Shown here piece by piece: positions 18,716 through 26,906 of a stretch of 64,000 bases of DNA (within the stretch, counting starts at the first letter, position 1; each line of letters starts with the position of its first letter). A model generated the notes under the pieces. The model did not search any database and was not told the DNA's origin. It was given only the letters and a program-made list of their open reading frames with translations. The stretch covers positions 62,001 through 126,000 of the forward strand of contig NZ_LZSG01000070.1 of NCBI RefSeq assembly GCF_001665395.1, in the 5' to 3' direction. A program made the translations under genes and the position numbers. This DNA comes from Mycobacterium sp. 1164966.3 (GTDB lineage Bacteria; Actinomycetota; Actinomycetes; Mycobacteriales; Mycobacteriaceae).

Positions 18716-19224
18716 TGGTGCATTCGATCGAGCTGGTCTTCGACCGCGACACCGAAGCCGCGATCCGCCGCATTTGGGCGCAGCTGGCCGACGCGGGCAT
18801 ACCCAGCCAGGCCCCGGCAAGCCGACCGCACGTCACGCTGGCCGTCGCGGAAAGCGTCGATCCGGCCGTCGACGAGCTTCTCCGACCGGTCGCCGCACGG
18901 CTCCCGCTGAGCTGTGCGGTCGGCGCGCCGGTGTTGTTCGGTCGCGCCAACGTCGTCTTCGCCCGGCTCATCGTGCCGACCAGCGACCTGCTAACCCTGC
19001 AGGCGGACGTGCACCGGCTGTGTGGCCGGCACCTGTCGCCGGCGCCGATGTCCAACAGCCTGCCGGGTCAGTGGACCGCACACGTCACGCTGGCTCGCCG
19101 TGTCGGTGGCCCCCAACTGGGGCGGGCGCTGCGCATCGCGGGCCGGCCGGCGCAGATCGACGGGCGCTTCGCCGGGTTGCGCCGCTGGGAGGGCAACAAG
19201 CGCGCCGAATACCCCATCGGCTGA
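18715..19224 (+). CDS. 2'-5' RNA ligase-like 2H phosphoesterase family protein
   Basis: The 169-residue product has the two HxT motifs of the 2H phosphoesterase fold: RPHVTLAV near residue 40 and WTAHVTLAR near residue 122. Such proteins act on 2',3'-cyclic or 2'-5'-linked phosphodiesters. Its ATG shares one base with the bioD stop (TGATG), so it belongs to the bio operon. The same gene follows bioD in M. tuberculosis (Rv1571) as I recall. The in-frame extension back into bioD is a shadow. A link to biotin is positional only. Confidence 0.85.
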   Translation: MVHSIELVFDRDTEAAIRRIWAQLADAGIPSQAPASRPHVTLAVAESVDPAVDELLRPVAARLPLSCAVGAPVLFGRANVVFARLIVPTSDLLTLQADVHRLCGRHLSPAPMSNSLPGQWTAHVTLARRVGGPQLGRALRIAGRPAQIDGRFAGLRRWEGNKRAEYPIG

Positions 19225-19237
19225 GCGCAATGCCCCG

Positions 19238-20641
19238 TCAACCGGATCGCTCTGCCGTCATGGCCTGTTGAACTCTGGCGCGCCGCTCGTCGATGGTGCG
19301 GCCCAAGTCTTGCAGTAGCAATGGCTTGCTCATGACGAACTCGACGAGGTGATCTCGATCGATTTCCAGCGCTGTCACTTCCTCGATAGCACGCGCGTCA
19401 GCCAGGTTGGGCTGACGGGTCAGCGCAGTCACCCCGAGGAATGAGCCCTCGTCGAGGGTGCCCAGGGCGACGCTCGACCCGGCCTGGGCGACCCCGGTCA
19501 ACCGCACGCTCCCCGCGATCAGAAAGGTCATCTTGTCGGGCACCCGACCGGCATACTCGACAATCTCATCGGCCCCGTAGCGAACCATTCTCGCGTGCGA
19601 TCCCAGCGACTGCTGGTCCGCCGGCCTCAGCCGCAAGGCCGGTGCCACAAGTGTCCGCAGCGCCATCTCGACGCGCTCAGGCGTCGAAAAGTCGTCTTCA
19701 GCGCCATCGAGATGGAGGCCGGCGCGCCGTGCGGCATACCAGAGCCAACGCAGAAAGGTGGCTTCCGCGGCGGCGTCGTCGGCGGGCGACCGCAGCCCCA
19801 CGGTGACGCGATACTCGCCACCGCCGGCAGGCACCGAGGTGGCCGCGACGTCCGCCCTGCGCTGCGGCAAACCACCGGCGACCTGGGACAGCAACGCACA
19901 CACCCGGTCGGGAGGGTCGCCCTCTGAAAACGTCGTCGTCATCACGAGTTGGTGCGCACCGGGCGGGCGGCTGAGATTCGTGAACGACGTGGTGGCCAGC
20001 ACCGAATTGGGGGTGATCTGTAGTCCGCGGCCGGTCCGGATATGGACGGAACGCCAGTTGGCCTCCACGATCTGGCCTTGGGCCGCCGGGGTATCCAGCC
20101 AGTCGCCGATTCGGAACGGCTGCTCGAACAACATGAACAGGCCGGACACAATCTGCCCGACGGAGTTCTGCAGCATCAGACCGATGACCACCGAGGTCAC
20201 ACCCAGCGCGGTGAAAAGGCCGCCGACCCGCACGCCCCAGACATAGGAGAGAATGACCGCCAGACCCGCACCGATCAGCAAGAACCGGGTTACATCGAGG
20301 AAGATGCCCGGGATCCGCTGGCGCCAGGAGCCCTGCGGCGCACCCTCGAACACCGTCGCGTTCAGTCCGGACAGCAACAGCACCAGCACCACGAAGCCGA
20401 ACACCGTTGTCAGAACGCGTACCGAGGTGATCTGTGCCGGTATGTCCGCCACGTACACCAGCAGCACCAGGAGCCCAGCCAACGGGACCAGGTAACTGCG
20501 CAGCAGCAAAACGGACCGGGCGAGATGACTTCTCTTGCGCACCAAGGCTTGGTGCCACTCGGTAAGGCCGATCAGCAGCAGTGGCAGGCCGAAAACCACA
20601 CCAGCGGCCCAGTAAAGCGATGACGCGACGGCGGTGTTCAT
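19238..20641 (-). CDS. MscS-family channel with C-terminal cyclic-nucleotide-binding-like domain
   Basis: The 467-residue product has about five membrane segments up to residue ~165. The MscS pore/beta signature follows: TSVVIGLMLQNSVGQIVSGLFMLFEQPFRIGDWL. Residues ~345-450 form a Crp-like cyclic-nucleotide domain (FLIAGSVRLTG, GTLDEGSFLGVTALTRQP). The phosphate-binding cassette looks eroded. The FGE glutamate is absent and the Arg of the RxA motif is replaced in NLADARA. It resembles M. tuberculosis Rv2434c, next to cyclase Rv2435c, the same pairing seen here. ATGA overlap with the upstream cyclase couples their translation. Confidence 0.87.
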   Translation of the reverse strand: MNTAVASSLYWAAGVVFGLPLLLIGLTEWHQALVRKRSHLARSVLLLRSYLVPLAGLLVLLVYVADIPAQITSVRVLTTVFGFVVLVLLLSGLNATVFEGAPQGSWRQRIPGIFLDVTRFLLIGAGLAVILSYVWGVRVGGLFTALGVTSVVIGLMLQNSVGQIVSGLFMLFEQPFRIGDWLDTPAAQGQIVEANWRSVHIRTGRGLQITPNSVLATTSFTNLSRPPGAHQLVMTTTFSEGDPPDRVCALLSQVAGGLPQRRADVAATSVPAGGGEYRVTVGLRSPADDAAAEATFLRWLWYAARRAGLHLDGAEDDFSTPERVEMALRTLVAPALRLRPADQQSLGSHARMVRYGADEIVEYAGRVPDKMTFLIAGSVRLTGVAQAGSSVALGTLDEGSFLGVTALTRQPNLADARAIEEVTALEIDRDHLVEFVMSKPLLLQDLGRTIDERRARVQQAMTAERSG

Positions 20642-22818
20642 TGTTGGCCTGGTCCTTCCGATAGTTGCCAGATCTGCTGTTCGGTGCCGTCGACGGTAAT
20701 GGTGCCTGCCGGGGTGAACCGTCGAATGTCGTGCACGGCCTCGTATACCGGAGCGGTGACGTAAATGCCGGATTGCGTTGTGCTGCTACGCATCTGGTGG
20801 GCGAGATTGACCGCGGCGCCCCACATGTCGTATACGATGCTGGAGCGTCCGACCAATCCACTAGTGACATTGCCCGTGTTGATTCCGGCCCGGAGAGCCA
20901 GATGATGGCCCGTTTTGCTGTTGAACCGCTCGATGATGTCCCGCATCTCGACAGCGAATTCGACGGTGCGGTGCACGCTGTCCAGTCTGGGAAAGTTCAG
21001 CCCACAGCTGGCGAGGTAGCCGTTGTGCAGGGTGCGAATCGGCTCGACGCCAAGTGCTTCCGCGGCGGAGTCGATTTCCCTGATCAGTTCGTCGACGATG
21101 CCAACCAGTGCCTGGCCCGTCAGATCATTCGAGATGTCGTCGAGGCCGACGATGTCGGCGAAGATGACCGCGACGTCCTGGTGCTCCGAAGCGATCGTTT
21201 GCTCGCCCTCGCGGTAGCGCTGCGCAACCGGCTCAGGCATCAACGACGCGAGCAGACGGTCGTTTTCTTTTCGCTGTTCGGTCAGCAGTACTTCCTTCAT
21301 CTGCAGACTCCGGCTCATATCGTTGAAAGTCTCGGTGAGTTCCCCGATTTCATCGCGAGAGGTAACCGGAATCGCGACGTCGTAGTTCCCGGCGCTGATC
21401 TCTTCTGCGCCGGTCTGCAACCGTCGTATGGGGCGCACGAATATCTGGGCGACCAGTAGGGCAGCCACGCAGATGACGAAAACCATTGCTGCAGTAGCCA
21501 ACACGAGCGTGTGGGTCACCGACGCCACCCTGGCGTTGGCTTCGGCGGTTTCGCGGGTCGCCACGATCGACCAGTGCAGGTCGGAATTCGGCACAGTCAG
21601 CGGAGCGTAGGCCGCCAGTTCGCGACGACCGAGATAGTCGGTGTCGATCACGGTGCCGGTCTGTCCGCGTTCGGCTGCGCGGACCGCAGTGGTCGCGACG
21701 GGCTGGACCAGAGTCGTGCCACCCCACTTGATGGCTTTGTCGACGGTATCGGATCGAGTGCCCGCCGCTACCACCTCATTCCTGAATCGCCGTGGGTCTT
21801 CGATGAACAACCGCGAATCAGAACGCATCAAGTTGTCGGGGCCGGCGAGATAGGTCTCGCCGGTAGTGCCCATGCCGACTGCCTCCCACTGCCTGTCGGC
21901 GGTCATGATGCGGTTCACTTTCGCGATCGGTAAGGGCAGCGCCAGGACGCCCGAAGCTCTGCCGGGGGCGCCGATTGGTGACACCAACCAGGCGATGGGC
22001 ATGCCGAGAGCAGGCTGATAGGGCTGGAAATCGGTGATCCACACGAAGTCGACTGACGATGCGGCCATAGCCTTCTCGTAGGCACCACGCAGATTGGATT
22101 GCCGATATGGACCGGTGAGGATGTTGGTGCCGAGTGTGGCACTCTTGTTCACGCTGTAGATCACGTTGCCGCGGGTGTCGAGCAGCAGCGCATCGCGGTA
22201 TTCGAAGCGAGTCGCAATCTCGCGAAAGTAGTTGTTGAAACGGGCATTCGCGGCTGACCACGCGCTGCCGTCGCCGGCGTCGTCGGTTGCGGGCGAAGCC
22301 CCCGCCGCGGTGTAGTGGGCCTGAAGGTATTTCTGCGAATTGTTCCCGGGCAGTATGGCGTCGAGGTCCAGCTTGGTTCCGGTGTCCCGTTCGATGGGTT
22401 TGATCAGCTTGTCGGTGTAGTAGTTCACCAACGCCTGCTGTTGCCCCGCATCGACGGTCGCGTTCGCCAGTTGGTCGAACCCGGCGGTGAAGGCCTGAAC
22501 CGCTTCCACGACGGTAGTTCCGCGGCTATAGATCACCAGCGAATTGGTCAGGTCCGCGAAGAGCGTCTCGATAGCTCGCTTCTGCGCCTCACGCAATTGC
22601 GTCATCCGTTCGGACACCGCGGGCAGCAACGCCCGGCGAGCGGCGACGTATCCGACCACCCCGATCACGCCCAGGGACATCAGGCTGGACACCAGCAGCA
22701 TGATCATCACCTTCGACTGGATGCTGATCCGCGAAAGCGCGCGTGGACGACGTTTTCCCGTGTGGTTCGGAGCTTCCTCATCGGCGCGTACCGGCTCGGT
22801 CGAGCGTTGCGTCGTCAT
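20638..22818 (-). CDS. Membrane class III nucleotidyl cyclase with HAMP domain, degenerate active site
   Basis: The 726-residue product has a cytoplasmic N-terminus, a membrane segment near 37-60, a large extracytoplasmic Cache-like sensor to ~430, a second membrane segment, a HAMP domain (QIFVRPIRRLQTGAEEISAGNYD) and a cyclase homology domain (~545-715). The first metal Asp is present (IFADIVGLDDIS). The second is not: RTLHNGYLA replaces the usual K-T-I-G-D, so Asp is Asn and the specificity Lys is Arg. WGAAVNLAHQM lacks the usual Asp and the transition-state Arg is Gln. Activity by the normal mechanism is doubtful. It may be a pseudocyclase controlling the channel. Confidence 0.85.
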   Translation of the reverse strand: MTTQRSTEPVRADEEAPNHTGKRRPRALSRISIQSKVMIMLLVSSLMSLGVIGVVGYVAARRALLPAVSERMTQLREAQKRAIETLFADLTNSLVIYSRGTTVVEAVQAFTAGFDQLANATVDAGQQQALVNYYTDKLIKPIERDTGTKLDLDAILPGNNSQKYLQAHYTAAGASPATDDAGDGSAWSAANARFNNYFREIATRFEYRDALLLDTRGNVIYSVNKSATLGTNILTGPYRQSNLRGAYEKAMAASSVDFVWITDFQPYQPALGMPIAWLVSPIGAPGRASGVLALPLPIAKVNRIMTADRQWEAVGMGTTGETYLAGPDNLMRSDSRLFIEDPRRFRNEVVAAGTRSDTVDKAIKWGGTTLVQPVATTAVRAAERGQTGTVIDTDYLGRRELAAYAPLTVPNSDLHWSIVATRETAEANARVASVTHTLVLATAAMVFVICVAALLVAQIFVRPIRRLQTGAEEISAGNYDVAIPVTSRDEIGELTETFNDMSRSLQMKEVLLTEQRKENDRLLASLMPEPVAQRYREGEQTIASEHQDVAVIFADIVGLDDISNDLTGQALVGIVDELIREIDSAAEALGVEPIRTLHNGYLASCGLNFPRLDSVHRTVEFAVEMRDIIERFNSKTGHHLALRAGINTGNVTSGLVGRSSIVYDMWGAAVNLAHQMRSSTTQSGIYVTAPVYEAVHDIRRFTPAGTITVDGTEQQIWQLSEGPGQQ

Positions 22819-22925
22819 TGACTTCCTCTCGCTTGCGGTCGGCAGTGATCACCACGCACATCACCATGCAGTCCGCAACGATCGAAACGGATCCGGCAGG
22901 CTCAGACAAGTGCCGGCCCGGGCGG

Positions 22926-24293
22926 CTACCCCCCGAACAGCAAATACAATCCGGTGAACGTGTAGCCGACCATGACCAGCATCATGGTGAGCTGGCCGGT
23001 CAGCTGATGTCCCTCGGGCAGCACCCGCAGCGCCTTGTCGTGGGCCGCGATCACCGCGACGACGTGTCCGGTGACCACGCATGCCACCTTGATCACGGCG
23101 AGCACCGGGGGATGAGCCGACAACACGTAGGCGACGTGCAAGTGCGTCAGCCCCAGCGGGTTCCAACCTCGGCCAAACGGGTCGGCCAAGGCCAAGACGG
23201 CCTGCTGTCCGCGCTCCACCAGGTAGGTCAGGTAATGCGCGAAGATGTAGCCCACCACGATCGGGATCAGCGAGTGCGCCATCTCGCCCGGCAGGGCGCG
23301 ACGCTGCTCGCGGTCAAGCCCGCCCGTGGCCCGAGAGGCCAGCGAAAACGTCACTGCCACAACCGAAATGAAGACCACCAGCCCGACAGTGCGCAACACC
23401 GACGACGAAACCGATGCCGGCACACCGTGGGCCGCACGCGCCAGCCGATCGGCGAGGTTGCGCCAAGTCGGTGACGACGAGAAGCTGTCGAACGCCGTCG
23501 ACCCGAGCAGCACCGCGAGCAGCACCACCACACCCGGCCGCACCGGCAGCGACGGCAGGTGGTCCAGTGGGTTCCCCACGACGAGCCTGCCGGTGTCCGG
23601 ATTGCGGCGAAACGGGCAGAGCCGGGAGACGGCGACGCTGTACACACCGAACGGGTCGGCCCGGGCCAGCCAGCGCTGCCCGCACAACCATGCGCCGATC
23701 AGCATGACCGCGGCATAGCTGAGCAGCCACGTGCGCACCCACGGCAACGACGCCGAATCCGGGCTGGCCAGCTCCATCCAGACGAAGGCGAACAGGCCTA
23801 CGGCGGCCGGCCGATAACCCCAGCCTTCTGGATACGAGAGCCTGGCCCGGCCAAGCCGCTGCGGCGTGACCCGCCGAAGCAGCAGGTACAGCGTGCGCAT
23901 CGGCGAGAGCACCCGCCACACCGGCCCGAAACAGAGGGAAGCCGCCACCAGCCCGACCCACAGCAGCACGTAGAACGCCCCGAGCAGCGCATTCGACTGC
24001 GTCTCCGGACCCCAGACCCCGGCGGCCACCGCCCACGCCGCGAAAAGCAACGCGACGCCGGCCGCCGCCCAACGGGTGGTGCGGGCATCGACCAGCCTGG
24101 TCACCGCCGTCGGCAACGGATGTCCCGGCTTGGCCGGATCGAACCGGGGTTGCCGCCACGCAAACGCCACCAGGGCGAAAGTGAACGTCAACGCCCAGGC
24201 CGCGCCGACCATCGCATAGGCGTAGGGCACCGGAAGGTCGCCGGAGCCGCCGAGACCGTGCGCCAGCAGTACCCCGGCGCGCGCAGTGGTCAC
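22926..24293 (-). CDS. Uncharacterised histidine-rich polytopic membrane protein
   Basis: The 455-residue product has about nine to eleven hydrophobic segments and no family I can name. Histidines cluster in the last third, in or near membrane segments: FAHYLTYLVE, LTHLHVAYVLSAH, TGHVVAVIAAHDKAL and EGHQLTG. That pattern suits heme or metal binding. The GTG start overlaps the lipoprotein stop by 4 bases, and the cyclase begins 107 bases downstream on the same strand. Co-transcription with both sides is likely. No substrate or partner can be stated from sequence. Confidence 0.75.
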   Translation of the reverse strand: MTTARAGVLLAHGLGGSGDLPVPYAYAMVGAAWALTFTFALVAFAWRQPRFDPAKPGHPLPTAVTRLVDARTTRWAAAGVALLFAAWAVAAGVWGPETQSNALLGAFYVLLWVGLVAASLCFGPVWRVLSPMRTLYLLLRRVTPQRLGRARLSYPEGWGYRPAAVGLFAFVWMELASPDSASLPWVRTWLLSYAAVMLIGAWLCGQRWLARADPFGVYSVAVSRLCPFRRNPDTGRLVVGNPLDHLPSLPVRPGVVVLLAVLLGSTAFDSFSSSPTWRNLADRLARAAHGVPASVSSSVLRTVGLVVFISVVAVTFSLASRATGGLDREQRRALPGEMAHSLIPIVVGYIFAHYLTYLVERGQQAVLALADPFGRGWNPLGLTHLHVAYVLSAHPPVLAVIKVACVVTGHVVAVIAAHDKALRVLPEGHQLTGQLTMMLVMVGYTFTGLYLLFGG

Positions 24294-24685
24294 GGGCGCA
24301 CTTGAATGGTGGCGACCGTGCGCTTCAGGTGGTGCAATTCGACCTCGACCGTGCCGGGAACGCCGACGCTGAACTGAAACGTCTGGTTCGGCGCGGCCGC
24401 GACCTGGAACTTGTGATCGGGCGTGGAGTGCACGTGCAGCTCGTCGGTCACGTCGCTGTTCACCTTTAACGTGATCTGCTGGTTCACCTTGGCCTGCAGC
24501 GTCGCATTGCTGGGAGTGACCTGCCCGTTGGCGATGACGACGTCGACCACCGGGCCGCCCCCGCCGCCGGCCGTGCTCGACGCACCCGGACTGCCGGAGT
24601 CATGCGAACCGCCGCAGCCCGCCAACCCGCAGATCAGCACTGCCATTGCAGCCGTGAAGAGGGCGCGTCGCGCTCCCGTCATCAC
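24290..24685 (-). CDS. Cupredoxin-like lipoprotein
   Basis: The 131-residue product has a lipoprotein signal ending in the lipobox LAGC (acylated Cys near residue 24), a Gly/Ser linker, then one ~85-residue beta domain with cupredoxin-like strands: VVDVVIANGQVTPS, ITLKVNSDVTDELHVH and FSVGVPGTVEVELHH. The four or five histidines (ELHVHSTPDH, VELHH) could bind a metal, but the Cys/Met ligands of blue-copper sites are absent. GTG (24685) and ATG (24682) are both possible starts. It overlaps both neighbouring membrane genes, so it is the middle of a tight operon. Confidence 0.78.
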   Translation of the reverse strand: MMTGARRALFTAAMAVLICGLAGCGGSHDSGSPGASSTAGGGGGPVVDVVIANGQVTPSNATLQAKVNQQITLKVNSDVTDELHVHSTPDHKFQVAAAPNQTFQFSVGVPGTVEVELHHLKRTVATIQVRP

Positions 24686-26508
24686 GCGGCCCGCGGCGGA
24701 GCTTGCTTCTCCTCGACCGGCTCGGGCTCACCCACCGCGTTGTTCAGCCGGCCCGCGCCCCACGTCAGCCCGGCGATGACCATCAGCGTGAAGATCAGAA
24801 CCAGGATCGATCCGGCCGTGTACAGCCACACGGGAGCACTCTGATCGCGTTCGCGCTGCAAGATCGTGATCTCCTGCACGAACGGGCGGGTCGTTGACTC
24901 GGCTTTGACCTCGGCTGCCGGGATGGCCGCATCCTCCGGCTCGTAGATCGGCACCGCGGTCATCGTGTAGCCGTCTTGAACCCGCATCAGCGTCTTCCAC
25001 GATCCCCAGACCGGCATCGGCTGGGTGGAGACATAATGCCCTGGGCCGACCTTGCGCAGCCGGTCGATGATCAGGCCTCGATCGTTCTCCATGCGGCCCT
25101 GCCAGGACAGGGCGGTGACCCAGTCCGGATGCTCGCCGATCATGTTCGGCGGGACCTGCAGATCGACCCACACCTTGCGCTGCCCGGGCGCTGATTGCGC
25201 GTCATCGGTCAACGTGATCTTGGCGGCGTCTTGCTTGGGCACCACGATGTGCAAACCGTTGGCCACCGCGCCGCCGATCACCAACACGGTGGCCGCCACC
25301 ACCGCGATGCCGATCCCGCGGCTCGGCAGGCGCTGGCCGGTGAGCACCATGCCGAACAGCCCGCCGCAGGTGCCGGTCAAAATCCCCACCGGCACCGCCA
25401 TCGCCAGGGCCTCGCCCCACATGCTTATCGGCCACGGGTAGTGATACACCGCGCCGATCCACAGCGACTCCAGCCACAGACCGGCGGTGGCCACGCCGAG
25501 ACCGGCGACCGCGCCGAAAACAATGGGGCGCCGCAGCAGTGGGGTCAGCGCCAGCAACTCGACCACCAGCGCTGGTCCCAGATAGAGCGGGAACCAGTTG
25601 ATCGGCGCCCCCAAGATGGGCCCGACGAGGACAGCGACGACGCCTCGCAGTGCGATCGCGAACAGAGCCGCCACAATTGCCCCGCCCCGCCCCATGGTGA
25701 TACGGGCAGCGACGGCCGCTATCGAGGCCGCCGCCGCGATCATCATCGGCTGCAGTACCAGCCGGAATTGCTCGACGCCGAAGTCGTATTCGATCTGGTA
25801 GACGGACAGACCGATGAACATTCCGCCGAATGACAGGTAGCGCAGGAACGAGATGAACGGGCCGAACGCGACCTGTTCGCCCTGTTGCGCCTCGCCCTCG
25901 CGCTCCAGCATCAGCACCGCGAACAGAGAAAATCCGGCTCCACCGATCATCATCAAATGGGTCGGACCCCACAGCGTGACATCTTGTCCGAAGATCCGGT
26001 GCCAGATGTCGTCGAGCGGAAATCCGATGAGCGCGTACATCCCGCAACCTGCCATCAGGATGCCGCCGACCGGTGCGTACCAATTGCTGGTGATGCGCAC
26101 GGCGGCCGGCCCGGGCTTGTCGAACGGCAGCGCAATCGCCAGCATCCCGCCGACGAAAATCCCGAACAGCCCGATGATGATGAAGTAATGCGCCGGGTTG
26201 GCCAGCGGGCCCGGGTCGCGGCCGTTGCCGATGTGCCAGCTGACGTCCCAGATGAACCCGAACAGGGCGCAAATGATCGACGTCGTGTAGACCAGCACCG
26301 GCAGCGCCACCCAATTCGGGCGGTGGAACTTCTCACCCAGCTTGTCGGCGATTCGGGTCAACCATTCGATCCGATGGGTGCGGTGCGCATAGCCCACCCA
26401 CAGCATGACCGCGGCTATCACCACCGCCGCGATGGACAGCCCGATCACCTGGTTCAGGCCGGCGCCTCGGGCAGGCGCCTCCGCAACAATTCCTAACTGC
26501 ACGATCAT
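24682..26508 (-). CDS. Uncharacterised large polytopic membrane protein with conserved-looking His motifs
   Basis: The 608-residue product has about twelve membrane segments, then an extracytoplasmic region (~430-575: VWVDLQVPPNMIGEHPDWV, VSTQPMPVWGSWKTLM) and a final membrane segment. Histidines next to membrane segments stand out: FIWDVSWHIGNGRDPGP, NPAHYFIIIG, DDIWHRIFG, GPTHLMMIGG. I do not recognise the family. Together with the cupredoxin-like lipoprotein and His-rich partner it suggests a metal- or heme-dependent envelope complex, which is inference. The ATG at 26508 has a good Shine-Dalgarno (GAGAGG). Confidence 0.75.
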   Translation of the reverse strand: MIVQLGIVAEAPARGAGLNQVIGLSIAAVVIAAVMLWVGYAHRTHRIEWLTRIADKLGEKFHRPNWVALPVLVYTTSIICALFGFIWDVSWHIGNGRDPGPLANPAHYFIIIGLFGIFVGGMLAIALPFDKPGPAAVRITSNWYAPVGGILMAGCGMYALIGFPLDDIWHRIFGQDVTLWGPTHLMMIGGAGFSLFAVLMLEREGEAQQGEQVAFGPFISFLRYLSFGGMFIGLSVYQIEYDFGVEQFRLVLQPMMIAAAASIAAVAARITMGRGGAIVAALFAIALRGVVAVLVGPILGAPINWFPLYLGPALVVELLALTPLLRRPIVFGAVAGLGVATAGLWLESLWIGAVYHYPWPISMWGEALAMAVPVGILTGTCGGLFGMVLTGQRLPSRGIGIAVVAATVLVIGGAVANGLHIVVPKQDAAKITLTDDAQSAPGQRKVWVDLQVPPNMIGEHPDWVTALSWQGRMENDRGLIIDRLRKVGPGHYVSTQPMPVWGSWKTLMRVQDGYTMTAVPIYEPEDAAIPAAEVKAESTTRPFVQEITILQRERDQSAPVWLYTAGSILVLIFTLMVIAGLTWGAGRLNNAVGEPEPVEEKQAPPRAA

Positions 26509-26548
26509 TGCCTCTCACGCTCGCCGGGAAATGCTGATGTGTCACTGA

Positions 26549-26566
26549 ACTTACTTCGAAGTAAGT
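26549..26566. promoter_or_regulatory. Perfect 18-bp palindrome, probable operator
   Basis: ACTTACTTCGAAGTAAGT is a perfect 18-bp palindrome without a loop, 41 bases upstream of the 608-residue membrane gene and just after the 56-residue small gene. Its AT-rich, loop-free form suits a dimeric repressor such as a TetR- or MarR-family protein rather than a terminator. No cognate regulator gene is adjacent. Confidence 0.6.
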
Positions 26567-26601
26567 AGCGACGTGCTGAGAATGCCCGCATAAGCCGCCG
26601 A

Positions 26602-26772
26602 TCAATCCTGCTTTTTGTCCGAAGCCCTGCCATTGCGCCGGTCCTTCATCGCGACGTACAAGATGACGCCGACGACGATGACGGCGGGCAAGAAGGCCGG
26701 CACCGCGAGCAGAAGCATGTGGTGTGCGACGTACTCGACGTGCGCGGTAGTCGCGATGGTCGCAGTAGTCAT
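26602..26772 (-). CDS. Small single-span membrane protein (56 residues)
   Basis: Reading the minus strand from the ATG at 26772 to the TGA at 26602 gives 56 residues. MTTATIATTAHVEYVAHHM is followed by a clear membrane helix (LLLAVPAFLPAVIVVGVILYV), then a basic, charged tail (KDRRNGRASDKKQD). The form fits a small subunit of a membrane complex. HVEYVAHHM adds to the histidine theme of the downstream operon. It is 93 bases upstream of the 608-residue gene, with the palindrome between, and is divergent from bioB. I recognise no family. Positive-inside charge placement supports a real protein. Confidence 0.65.
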   Translation of the reverse strand: MTTATIATTAHVEYVAHHMLLLAVPAFLPAVIVVGVILYVAMKDRRNGRASDKKQD

Positions 26773-26823
26773 CGTTGTCGTATACCCCGGCGGTCGCCTT
26801 TATCTGTGGCCGTTACCCTACTT

Positions 26824-26840
26824 TGAATACCTTTTATTCA
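26824..26840. promoter_or_regulatory. Inverted repeat in bioB / small membrane gene divergent promoter
   Basis: TGAATA (26824-26829) and TATTCA (26835-26840) form a perfect 6-bp inverted repeat with a 5-base spacer, in the 134-base gap between the small membrane gene and bioB. It could be an operator for bioB or for both genes. It does not clearly match the TGAAC-N3-GTTAC BioQ pattern as I remember it. Confidence 0.4.
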
Positions 26841-26906
26841 GCGCTGCCGATGATCTGGCAGATGTGGGCGCGTGCGCGGCCATACAAAGACGCAGGGGAG
26901 TACCTG

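Noticed and set aside
23314..24159. 281-codon minus-strand frame within the 455-residue membrane gene
   Set aside because: Alternate frame with Arg/Gly/Ala composition typical of GC-rich shadows; the chosen frame has clean membrane helices and operon overlaps.
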